Source of the DNA: Planctomycetota bacterium
GTDB lineage: Bacteria > Planctomycetota > Phycisphaerae > UBA1845
Length of the DNA: 33,473 bases
Direction: 5' to 3'
Assembly: GCA_016860685.1 (NCBI GenBank)
Contig: BOJX01000029.1
Span: forward strand, 1 to 33,473
The notes under the pieces were generated by a model. It was given only the letters and a program-made list of their open reading frames with translations. It made no database searches and was not told the origin of the DNA. Below are positions 1 to 7,567 of the stretch, piece by piece. The translations under genes and the position numbers were made by a program. Each line of letters begins with the position of its first letter. The first letter of the stretch is position 1.

Positions 1-683
1 GCGTTAACATCCTCCACGTGGAGTTCGACCAGCCGCATCACGAACAGGCGTTTTCGGTCGGGGAAGCGCTCCGAATGATTCCCGGAACCAATATTGTCAG
101 AGGCACGGATCAAGGCTGGTCGTCGCCGCGCATCTTTGATGGTGAGCAGGACCGCGCGGTTGAGGACGCGGTCATCCTTGAGAAATCCGGGCTGCTCGAC
201 ACGAGGGAGTTTCTGAGCCGAGTCATACGATGGGAGAGCGACCCGAAATACTCGCTTCCGAAATCCGTAAACGACTTCGAGTCGCAGGTTGAGGTCCGGC
301 GAAGCCCGGGCTTGTGGGAAGACTATACCCGGAAGTTTATCCGCGAGTTCGACTTGAGCCGCCCCCAGACCGATCGCGCCTGGAAACATCTTCGTATTTG
401 CCAGAAGGACGCCTACGAATATCTGGACGCCCAGGCCAAGGCGTTCAGCGACATTCGCGAGCAAAGAGCGAAGGCGCGTTCGACGGCGAATGACGCCGCA
501 GGTTCGGAGGCCCAGCGCGCCGAAGCCAAGGCGCAGCTCTCCCGACTTGACGAACGGGAGAGCGCTTTGCTGGAGCGCATTGATCTGATCTTTGAAAAGC
601 GGCTCAAGCCTGGGTTCCGCGAGTTGTTGACTCCATCCCAGGTTGAGGCGGCGGCCAAGAGAGCGTCCGCACCGTCGAAATAG
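1..683 (+). CDS. C-terminal part of a protein of unknown function
   Basis: The reading frame is open from the window edge (first whole codon at 3) to a TAG at 681-683, so the N-terminus is missing. The GTG at 18 lies inside a continuing frame and is probably not the true start. No enzyme motif is recognised. The last 110 residues are charged and probably helical, with runs rich in Ala, Glu, Arg and Lys that look like a coiled coil, followed by a Leu-Thr-Pro-Ser-Gln stretch near the end. This loosely recalls helical Spy/CpxP-type or planctomycete helical-hairpin proteins, but that is only an impression. No membrane segment is visible in this part. It converges on pcm, with a 214-bp gap. Confidence 0.6.
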   Translation, partial: VNILHVEFDQPHHEQAFSVGEALRMIPGTNIVRGTDQGWSSPRIFDGEQDRAVEDAVILEKSGLLDTREFLSRVIRWESDPKYSLPKSVNDFESQVEVRRSPGLWEDYTRKFIREFDLSRPQTDRAWKHLRICQKDAYEYLDAQAKAFSDIREQRAKARSTANDAAGSEAQRAEAKAQLSRLDERESALLERIDLIFEKRLKPGFRELLTPSQVEAAAKRASAPSK

Positions 684-754
684 TATTCGTCATGCCCGGA
701 TGGGGATCCGTAGGTTCGGCGCCTCGCCCCGAGGTTCTCGGCCGGTCTGAAGGC

Positions 755-791
755 GGCAAGCGACGATTCCCCGGTAAGGCGTTCGCTTGCC
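755..791. terminator. Inverted repeat between convergent genes, possible bidirectional terminator
   Basis: GGCAAGCGA (755-763) is perfectly complementary to TCGCTTGCC (783-791), with a 19-nt loop. It sits in the 214-bp gap between the partial gene ending at 683 and pcm ending at 898. No T-run follows on either strand, so a terminator role is inferred from position only. Nothing else is seen in this gap. Confidence 0.3.
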
Positions 792-897
792 CCCGAGGCC
801 ATCTGCGGCTGGCCGGGGTGCACCTGCTGGCAATCCTTCGAGCGCTTCACCGAGTTGCGGATGAGCGTGGAGCACCGGGCGTGAGCAGGCGGCGGCG

Positions 898-1569
898 TTA
901 TTCCTTCCAGCCGCTCTTGCCAATCAGCCTGACGAATCGCACGGCGATGAGGGGCGTCTCGATCAGGCGGGGGCCGTTGCGTCGCACCTTCAGCAGTCTT
1001 TGATCCTGTTCATCGCCGATCGGGGCGATGAGCAGGCCGCCGTCGGCGAGTTGATTGAGCAAGGCCGGGGGGACTTTCGGTCCGGCGGCGGTGACGAGGA
1101 TGCGGTCGAAGGGCGCGGCGTCGGGCCAGCCCAGCGTGCCGTCGCCGCAGCGGAAGTGAACGTTGGCGACGCCGAGGGCTTCGAGCCGGCGACGGGCGGG
1201 TTCACAGAGGCGGTCGATGCGCTCGAGGGTGTACACTTCGCGGGCGACTCGGGCGAGGATCGCGGTCTGATAGCCGCTACCCGTGCCGATCTCGAGGACG
1301 CGGGATTCCGGAGTCACGTCGAGCTGCTCGGTCATGTACGCGACGATGTAGGGCTGGCTGATCGTCTGACCGGCGCCGATCGGCAAGGCCCGGTCCTCGA
1401 GGGCGGCGTCCTGCAATTCGGGGGGGAGGAAGTGCTCCCGCGGGACGTCCTCCATCGTCCGCAGCACGCGTTCGTCGCGGACGCCGCGGCGGTAGATGTC
1501 TTCGAAGATCATCCGCCGCCGTGCGAGGCGACCCGCGTCATCTCTTCCGATGTTGTCCGGGTTGATCAT
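898..1569 (-). CDS. pcm: Protein-L-isoaspartate O-methyltransferase
   Basis: This cytoplasmic repair enzyme transfers a methyl group from S-adenosylmethionine to L-isoaspartyl residues in aged proteins. At 223 aa it has the usual length of the family. The sequence shows the N-terminal helical part, the VPREHFLPPE stretch near residue 42-51, the substrate-binding IGAGQTISQPY motif (64-74), and SAM-binding motif I VLEIGTGSGYQTAIL (91-105). Later strands include the FDRILVTAA stretch and the GGLLIAPIG loop. The ATG start at 1569 gives a full N-terminus. It lies downstream of the cardiolipin synthase on the same strand with a 50-bp gap, so the two may be co-transcribed. The assignment is firm; the in vivo substrate range is not visible. 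Confidence 0.95.
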   Translation of the reverse strand: MINPDNIGRDDAGRLARRRMIFEDIYRRGVRDERVLRTMEDVPREHFLPPELQDAALEDRALPIGAGQTISQPYIVAYMTEQLDVTPESRVLEIGTGSGYQTAILARVAREVYTLERIDRLCEPARRRLEALGVANVHFRCGDGTLGWPDAAPFDRILVTAAGPKVPPALLNQLADGGLLIAPIGDEQDQRLLKVRRNGPRLIETPLIAVRFVRLIGKSGWKE

Positions 1570-1619
1570 GATCGTGCCACGCCGTTGTCATACCACGGCG
1601 CCGACCGTGGTTTCTACCG

Positions 1620-3071
1620 TCAAAGGTGGGGCGAGAACAGCTTCACGAGGCCGTCGCGCAATCGCGTCGGGATCGGACGGCTGTCCACCTCCTCGAGGGT
1701 GACCCGCGTGCAGTTCGGGATCAGCGACGTCAGCCAGGCGGTCAGTCCGTGGGCGAGGTCGCGGTCGTAGGCCTCGACGTTGAACTCGAAATTAAGGCGA
1801 AAGCTGCGGCGATCAAGGTTGGCCGAGCCTAGAAGGGTCCACAGATCATCGACAACGGCGAGCTTGGTATGCACGAAGGGCGGTCGGCGACGGTACACCT
1901 CGACGCCGTGTTCGAGCACCTGCCACAGATAGGCGTCGGCCGCCCAGCGCATGAAGGCATGATCCACAACGGAAGGGAGAAAAAGCCTGACCCGCACGCC
2001 GCGCAGCGAGGCCATCACCATCGCCGAAATGAGCGACATCGTCGGGACGAAATAGGGCGTCACGACGTCCACGCTGGATCGTGCCGCCGCGAACGCTGCG
2101 AGCAGGTACCAGTGAATGCGTTCGAGGTCTTCGTCGGGACCGCTGGCGATGCCGCGGCACAGAGCGCCGGCATCCTCAATCGGCGCCTGAGGGGGGAGAT
2201 AGTCCTGACCGTCGAGCATGCGCCCGGTCGCCAGGTGCCAATCTTCGATGAACGTGTGCTGAATCTCATTCACGACGGGGCCCGTGATGCGGAAGTGCAG
2301 GTCTTCGCAGCGGTGCGGCGTGTCCCGCGAGACGAGGTGCCGTGCGGAGATGTTCATTCCCCCCGTGTACGCCGTGCGCCCGTCGACCACCAGGATCTTC
2401 CGGTGATTGCGCAGGTTGATGCGCAGCCGTCCGAAGGGGAGGCGCACGGGAAAGAACGGAACCGTCTCGACGCGCGTCTTTCGCAGGCGCCGGGTCATGC
2501 GCGCCACCTGTCCGAGCGCGCCGATGCCGTCGACCAGGACGTGAACGTGGACGCCGCGATCGGCCGCCTCCGCCAGCGCGTCCGCGAATTCGTAGCCGAC
2601 GTCGTCGCAGTCGAAGATGTAGCTGATGAGCGTGACGGATCGCCGTGCGCCGCGGATCTCCGCGAGCATGTCGGGATAGGCCTGCTCGCCGTTGTGCAGG
2701 GGGACGAGGCGGTTTCCCTTGAGCAGGGGCATCGGGGTCACGCGGTCGGTCACATGCCGAAGCAGCTCAAGATGACCGACGCTGCGGCGGATCTCATCGG
2801 CGGAGGCGCACTGGTCTCCACAGGTCCGAAGGTCGAAGGGGCGCGCCCGGCGACCCAGAATGCGCACGACTTTCCGCTCGAGACGGTTGATCCCGAGCAC
2901 CCAGTACAGCCACGGCCCGGCGTAAGGCAGCAGAAGGATCAGCAGCACCCAGATGGCGCTGCTACGCGGGTCGCGCTTGAAAATGATCGCATGACCCGCC
3001 GCCAGACCGGCGAGGAACAACCAGGCGACGAACCCGACGACGGCCCAACTGTTTTCCATCCAAGCGGGCAT
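1620..3071 (-). CDS. cls: Cardiolipin synthase (phospholipase D family)
   Basis: A membrane enzyme that joins two phosphatidylglycerol molecules into cardiolipin and glycerol. Two hydrophobic segments lie at the N-terminus (about residues 8-30 and 40-62 from this start), followed by two PLD catalytic motifs. The first reads NHRKILVVDGRTAYTGG in the middle of the protein; the second, near the C-terminus, reads VHTKLAVVDDLWTLLGSAN. Both keep the His-x-Lys-x4-Asp residues. At about 480 aa the length matches bacterial Cls. The frame also allows a TTG start at 3089 and an ATG at 3059. No start has a strong Shine-Dalgarno sequence, so the ATG at 3071 is a choice of convenience. pcm follows 50 bp downstream on the same strand. 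Confidence 0.93.
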   Translation of the reverse strand: MPAWMENSWAVVGFVAWLFLAGLAAGHAIIFKRDPRSSAIWVLLILLLPYAGPWLYWVLGINRLERKVVRILGRRARPFDLRTCGDQCASADEIRRSVGHLELLRHVTDRVTPMPLLKGNRLVPLHNGEQAYPDMLAEIRGARRSVTLISYIFDCDDVGYEFADALAEAADRGVHVHVLVDGIGALGQVARMTRRLRKTRVETVPFFPVRLPFGRLRINLRNHRKILVVDGRTAYTGGMNISARHLVSRDTPHRCEDLHFRITGPVVNEIQHTFIEDWHLATGRMLDGQDYLPPQAPIEDAGALCRGIASGPDEDLERIHWYLLAAFAAARSSVDVVTPYFVPTMSLISAMVMASLRGVRVRLFLPSVVDHAFMRWAADAYLWQVLEHGVEVYRRRPPFVHTKLAVVDDLWTLLGSANLDRRSFRLNFEFNVEAYDRDLAHGLTAWLTSLIPNCTRVTLEEVDSRPIPTRLRDGLVKLFSPHL

Positions 3072-3218
3072 ATGCCGGAATTGTAGCAACTATCGAACGC
3101 CCGAGGCGGCGTGGACGGCGACCTTTCAGAAATTCCCCCGAGGGAGCGGGATTTCACCCTTCGCAGCCCCGGCTCGCACGAAACTGGCGCCGTCGGGCCG
3201 CATCCGCGAGGGAGGAAC

Positions 3219-3340
3219 GTACTATTAATGGGGTCATCAAATCGTTTACACTCGGAACTCCTCGAATCGTCGAGTCATGCTGAAATCGCTACGGTTCGCC
3301 ATACGCGATGTAAACTATTTGATGACCGGAGTAATAGTAC
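3219..3340. repeat. 122-bp imperfect palindrome, MITE-like
   Basis: Positions 3219-3249 and 3310-3340 form inverted arms of 31 bp with 27 matches; both ends read GTACTATTA/TAATAGTAC. The 60-bp middle shows only weak residual complementarity. The arms are AT-richer than the surrounding DNA and share the core GGTCATCAAAT. A TA dinucleotide stands at each outer end (3220-3221 and 3338-3339), as expected for a TA-target element of the IS630/Tc1 type. No credible gene lies inside. It could be a miniature inverted-repeat transposable element or a large structured repeat; a function as an ncRNA cannot be excluded. The remaining DNA from 3072 to 3218 holds nothing I recognise. Confidence 0.55.
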
Positions 3341-3466
3341 AGGCGTCGCGCAACGTTTTTGCGTTCAACCGAGTGAAACAGAACTACGAGCAGGAGAAGC
3401 CCGAGCCGTGTGAGGGCCGCCGGACCTTTGCAATGGATCCGAGTGCAAGACTGAGAAGAAGGAGGA

Positions 3467-3663
3467 GTGCCTCCGCCGCCCTTCCTGGCCCCGGCGGTGC
3501 TTGCAGGGGATGTCGGCGCGCGTAACTCCAGCGGCGCAGACATTGTCAACAACACGTTTCATGCCAATGTTCTTGGGCCTGGAGACGGCGCGCTGGAAAC
3601 GGGGGGTAGCCACGGGATCCGCCTGGGCTTCTCCGTCCCCTCCTGGATCAACAATCTCTTCAC
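3467..3663 (+). pseudogene. Remnant of a parallel beta-helix protein gene, cut by an IS end
   Basis: The frame from 3467 encodes a stretch with the look of beta-helix coils: a DIVNNTFHANV segment, a glycine-rich turn, and SVPSWINNLF just before the IS left end at 3664. The asparagine ladder (VNNTF, INNLF) resembles the secreted beta-helix protein encoded at 11901-13247. The upstream part has no coherent frame and there is no signal peptide, so only a fragment remains. The matching downstream half is not found beyond the right IS copy. The call rests on about 60 residues and could be chance. Confidence 0.4.
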
Positions 3664-3921
3664 TGACCTGCTCCCTTTTTTCTGATCCAGGCGTTATGAG
3701 AGTCTAACCGGTCGCGGAGCGACCAGGGAGGACTTTCGATGAAGCGGAAGCGGCACGGTTCGGAACAAGTGATCCGCAAGTTGCGGGAAGCGGACGCGGA
3801 GTTGTCGGCGGGCAGAAGCATCGGCGAGGTCTGTCAGAAGCTGGAGGTCAGTGAGGCCACGTTCCATCGTTGGCGTCTGAAGTACGGCGGCATGAAGGCC
3901 GACGACGCCAAGCAGCTCAAG
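3664..3921 (+). repeat. Left inverted copy of a 258-bp IS3-family left end
   Basis: The unit begins with TGACCTGCTCCC, typical of an IS3-family terminal repeat, continues through an orfA leader, and includes the first 61 codons of orfA. It matches the reverse complement of 6196-6453 over 258 bp with only two differences that I can find, both silent in orfA (GAG/GAA and AGT/AGC), and no indels. The two copies face each other across the 16S rRNA unit with the IS termini outermost. The bases outside the two termini (cac at 3661-3663, ctt at 6454-6456) do not form a target duplication. Confidence 0.85.
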
Positions 3922-3968
3922 AACTCCAGGAAGAGAACAAGCGACTCAAGAAGCTGGTGGCCGGGATC
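3739..3968 (+). pseudogene. Truncated, frameshifted IS3-family orfA (transposase helix-turn-helix subunit)
   Basis: The ATG at 3739 follows an AGGGAGG ribosome-binding site. The product begins MKRKRHGSEQVIRKLREAD, with the AEVCQK/ATFHRWR-type helix-turn-helix of IS3 OrfA (here GEVCQKLEVSEATFHRWRLKYGG, positions about 34-56). After codon 61 a base is missing: the expected continuation KELQEENKRLKKLVAGIG is read in another frame (3921-3968), giving a short aberrant tail that stops at 3981. Similarity ends around 3968, before the usual LDK-type end of OrfA, and no orfB follows. The element is therefore not autonomous. OrfA normally binds the terminal repeats and joins with OrfB by programmed frameshifting. 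Confidence 0.85.
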
Positions 3969-4135
3969 GGGCGTCCGCTGATCGCGGGGTGCGCGCGTCA
4001 ACCCCGGTGGAATCCGGTCATGCGACACGCACGGCTGGGGCAATTCATGCGTCATCGGACGAGAAGGCTGGTGTCGTGTAATATTTTGATAATAATGAAG
4101 TTAAGACTATTTTTCGGCTGAGCGATTTCATGCCC
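3969..4135. other. Non-coding DNA between the IS fragment and the rRNA promoter, AT-rich upstream element
   Basis: No gene is seen. The part from about 4078 to 4115 is strikingly AT-rich for this genome (AATATTTTGATAATAATGAA and an ATTTTT tract). It lies roughly 20-60 bp upstream of the -35 box at 4136, where UP elements of rRNA promoters bind the RNA polymerase alpha subunit. The UP role is inferred from position and composition. Confidence 0.45.
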
Positions 4136-4163
4136 TTGACAGCATTTCGGGGTCGCTTATGAT
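4136..4163 (+). promoter_or_regulatory. Sigma-70-type promoter of the 16S rRNA gene
   Basis: A perfect -35 box TTGACA (4136-4141) and a -10 box TATGAT (4158-4163; one mismatch to TATAAT) are separated by 16 bp. Transcription would begin near 4170, giving a leader of about 275 nt before mature 16S. It is preceded by the AT-rich stretch at 4078-4115. This is the strongest promoter-like sequence I see in the window. Confidence 0.85.
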
Positions 4164-4173
4164 GCCGTGCCCG

Positions 4174-4217
4174 GCCGAGGTAGCGGCAGGCGCCTCGGCG
4201 GGGAAGTTCTTTGACAA
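4174..4217 (+). promoter_or_regulatory. boxB-like hairpin and boxA-like antitermination site in the rRNA leader
   Basis: GCCGAGG (4174-4180) pairs with CCTCGGC (4193-4199) to form a hairpin just after the inferred start site. It is followed at 4206-4216 by GTTCTTTGACA, close to the bacterial rrn boxA consensus TGCTCTTTAACA. The order hairpin then boxA matches the boxB-boxA layout of rRNA leaders, which load NusB-NusE to prevent early termination. Function is inferred from sequence and position. Confidence 0.65.
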
Positions 4218-4221
4218 GTGA

Positions 4222-4235
4222 ACAGGTTTGTCGCC
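4222..4235 (+). other. 5' arm of the 16S processing stem
   Basis: ACAGGTTTGTCGCC is perfectly complementary over 14 nt to GGCGACAAACCTGT at 6091-6104, on the far side of the 16S gene. Nearby CAAG (4214-4217) can extend it with CTTG (6106-6109) across small bulges. Such long-range stems enclose pre-16S rRNA and are cut by RNase III. The leader from 4236 to 4444 holds no gene that I can support. Confidence 0.75.
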
Positions 4236-4444
4236 GAGAGGGTGCGAAGCGTCATGCGACCACGCCAAAGGGTTGTGTGCGCTATGAAATCGCGGGACGT
4301 TTTTTCACAGACGGGTCCGCGTCTTCACGAATCGGGTTCAGCCAGAGCCCGTTTCAACTGCATTCTCATCGGCGTGTGAGAGTGTAGGCCAACGTTAACA
4401 TCGAGCGTGCTTCCGGAAACGGGGGCACACAGGATGATGAAAAA

Positions 4445-5980
<1,536 letters not shown>

Positions 5981-5999
5981 TAGGGGATATCCTGGAGAG

Positions 6000-6089
6000 C
6001 TGATCGCTCCTTTCGGAGCGCTCAGTTTCTAACCGTCAGCGCAACTTCCAGTTGGTGAAAACCAACTTGCCGGACCGCAAGGTTCCGGC
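6000..6089 (+). other. Three tandem hairpins in the 16S 3' trailer
   Basis: Three stem-loops follow the mature 3' end. The first uses CGCTCC/GGAGCG with a TTTC loop (about 6000-6025). The second is AGTTGGT-GAAA-ACCAACT (6050-6067). The third is GCCGGACC-GCAA-GGTTCCGGC with one bulge (6069-6089). The last two have GNRA tetraloops. They are directly followed by the 3' arm of the processing stem at 6091. They probably guide folding or processing of the precursor; that role is inferred. Confidence 0.6.
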
Positions 6090-6090
6090 G

Positions 6091-6104
6091 GGCGACAAAC
6101 CTGT
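6091..6104 (+). other. 3' arm of the 16S processing stem
   Basis: GGCGACAAACCTGT pairs with 4222-4235 over 14 uninterrupted bases, enclosing the whole 16S gene. Having both arms indicates that the precursor is matured as a 16S-only transcript. Confidence 0.75.
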
Positions 6105-6118
6105 CCTTGATATTCAAG

Positions 6119-6160
6119 TGTGCCCGACAGGACATGGTCTGTTGGGCACATTTTTTGTTT
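6119..6160 (+). terminator. Intrinsic terminator of the 16S rRNA unit
   Basis: TGTGCCCGACAG (6119-6130) pairs with CTGTTGGGCACA (6139-6150) in a 12-bp stem with one G-T pair and an 8-nt loop. Six T residues and a further TTT after one G follow at 6151-6160. This is a classic Rho-independent terminator and shows that transcription ends here without reaching a 23S gene. Confidence 0.93.
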
Positions 6161-6181
6161 GTCAGGCATGTCGTGACTGTC

Positions 6182-6195
6182 GGAGGGGCAGGTCA
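6182..6195 (+). repeat. Lone IS3-type right-end-like sequence next to the right IS fragment
   Basis: The plus strand reads GGAGGGGCAGGTCA directly before the truncated orfA copy. It looks like an IS3-family right terminal repeat (ending in CAGGTCA) and resembles the true end at 6440-6453 (AAGGGAGCAGGTCA). Because it points the same way as that end, it cannot result from a simple internal deletion of one element. No orfB sequence lies upstream of it. Confidence 0.45.
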
Positions 6196-6378
6196 CTTGA
6201 GCTGCTTGGCGTCGTCGGCCTTCATGCCGCCGTACTTCAGACGCCAACGATGGAACGTGGCCTCGCTGACCTCCAGCTTCTGACAGACCTCGCCGATGCT
6301 TCTGCCCGCCGACAATTCCGCGTCCGCTTCCCGCAACTTGCGGATCACTTGTTCCGAACCGTGCCGCTTCCGCTTCAT
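6193..6378 (-). pseudogene. Truncated IS3-family orfA, right copy
   Basis: It encodes the same 61 N-terminal residues as the left copy, with the helix-turn-helix intact, and then stops. The TGA stop is made by the junction itself, because the codon-61 AAG is directly followed by the TGACCTGCCCC sequence. The rest of orfA (leucine-zipper part) and all of orfB are missing. A 61-aa DNA-binding peptide could in principle still be made and bind the IS ends, but this is speculative. Confidence 0.85.
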
Positions 6379-6453
6379 CGAAAGTCCTCCCTGGTCGCTC
6401 CGCGACCGGTTAGACTCTCATAACGCCTGGATCAGAAAAAAGGGAGCAGGTCA
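6196..6453 (-). repeat. Right inverted copy of the 258-bp IS3-family left end
   Basis: This is the reverse-complement partner of 3664-3921 (two silent differences by eye, no indels). On the minus strand it runs from the terminal TGACCTGCTCCC at 6453, through the leader and the AGGGAGG ribosome-binding site, to codon 61 of orfA. The sequence GCAGGTCACTT occurs at both of its ends as a direct repeat (6188-6198 and 6446-6456). With the left copy it brackets the complete rRNA unit like the arms of a composite transposon. Confidence 0.85.
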
Positions 6454-6826
6454 CTTTGACCTTGCTTCGCAATGTCCAGGTCAGGCGGGCGCGGCTCGGT
6501 CTTGAAACGGCGCCTCACGGGAAGCAATGCCGGGAATTCGGCTACAGGGATGCAGGGATGCGACGATGCCGTGACGCGGACGATGGGCGTGACGTAGCCG
6601 ATGCCCCCCTTTGCACGGGAAATCCGCCGGATCGCCCCCGCGCTACGGGCCGAAGCACTCCGTGCGCAACGGCGGCAGGCGCTTCGATGTTACCAGTCTG
6701 CGACGTTCGTCATGTTCCGATGCGTCCGACACTTGAATAAGTTTTCGTCTTCGTGACGCAGGGGCGGAGTGAGCGCTCCGTTGCGGGCACGGCTCAGTCC
6801 TGAAGAAACGTCTTGGTCGAAAACTC
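6454..6826. other. Non-coding stretch between the right IS copy and the next gene
   Basis: No convincing gene, RNA or promoter is seen in about 370 bp. Directly beside the IS end a short inverted pair TGACCT (6457-6462) and AGGTCA (6478-6483) repeats the IS terminal hexamers and may be a degenerate IS scar. The rest is GC-rich without structure that I recognise. Confidence 0.4.
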
Positions 6827-6839
6827 AAGGAGAAGGATG

Positions 6840-7505
6840 ATGAATCTGTTGTTGAGCGTGATGGTGCTGCTGAATGCGGCGGCCGACGCCGCAGGCGCGC
6901 AGAGTCGGTGGGAAGGCTACTTCGACGCCCGCAAGCATGAGTGGGCGGCGACGATGGATCGCACGTCCGCGGTGCGGTTTGAGGGGCATTTGTGGGAGTT
7001 CACCGCCAATCCGGACGGCCCGGGACTTCTCGTGCGGATTCATGGCGCGCAGGCGAGGCAGTTCGTTCTGTCCTGCGACGACGCGCTTGGCCAGGTGATC
7101 GCCCTTGAAGCGGCGACCCGGGAGGATCCTGATCAGATGTTCATCGCGGTTGCGGTGGCGTGCGTGCCGAAGGAAGGCGATCGCATCGAATACCGCCTCC
7201 TCCAGGGCGGACGCAACCGCGGCAGCCTGGACGAGGAAAAGAGCTGGTTGTACACGAAGGTTCTGCTGACGCAGCCGCTTGACCGTCCGCATGAACTGCT
7301 CGGTGCGGCGGCGCTGGGCGGCGACTCGATCGTGATGACGGTCCAGTTCCTGGAGCGCGGAGCAGAGGACTACCGGGTCGTGACGCACTCGTTCTTCAGC
7401 AACTGCCCCTTCGGCGGGTTTGAAGGCGGGCGCACCTTCGGGGTCTGGCAGTACACCGCGACGGCGGAAAAGCGCGTCGCCGCGACGCCGGCGGGAGGGT
7501 CGTAG
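6840..7505 (+). CDS. Secreted protein of unknown function
   Basis: The product of about 221 aa starts with a short signal peptide (MNLLLSVMVLLNAAADAAG, with probable cleavage before or after AQS). The start is chosen because AAGGAG at 6827-6832 is 7 nt upstream of the ATG at 6840; the ATG at 6837 is also possible, while upstream in-frame starts overlap the Shine-Dalgarno. The mature part is mixed alpha/beta-looking, with two or three Cys residues (around LSCDDA, VACVPKE and SNCPFGG) that could form disulfides, and no known motif. It stands alone, next to the IS/rRNA island, and converges with the glycosyltransferase-like gene 62 bp away. I do not recognise the family. Confidence 0.75.
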   Translation: MNLLLSVMVLLNAAADAAGAQSRWEGYFDARKHEWAATMDRTSAVRFEGHLWEFTANPDGPGLLVRIHGAQARQFVLSCDDALGQVIALEAATREDPDQMFIAVAVACVPKEGDRIEYRLLQGGRNRGSLDEEKSWLYTKVLLTQPLDRPHELLGAAALGGDSIVMTVQFLERGAEDYRVVTHSFFSNCPFGGFEGGRTFGVWQYTATAEKRVAATPAGGS

Positions 7506-7527
7506 GCACGGACGGCGCACCCCGCAA

Positions 7528-7551
7528 CGCGGACCGGAGGTCCGCGATCCG
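7528..7551. repeat. Palindromic repeat at a convergent gene junction (copy A)
   Basis: CGCGGACCGGAGGTCCGCG (7528-7546) is an 8-bp perfect stem with a 3-nt loop, followed by ATCCG. The reverse complement of 7529-7551 matches 29414-29436 in 22 of 23 positions. Both copies lie between convergent genes (here 7505 and 7568). It may act as a bidirectional terminator or be a REP-like dispersed repeat. Confidence 0.6.
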
Positions 7552-7567
7552 TGTAAGCGCGGCGAAC

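Noticed and set aside
5981-6195. tRNA-Ile/Ala or the start of a 23S gene after 16S
   Set aside because: The hairpins found there do not fold into a cloverleaf, and an intrinsic terminator ends the unit by 6160.
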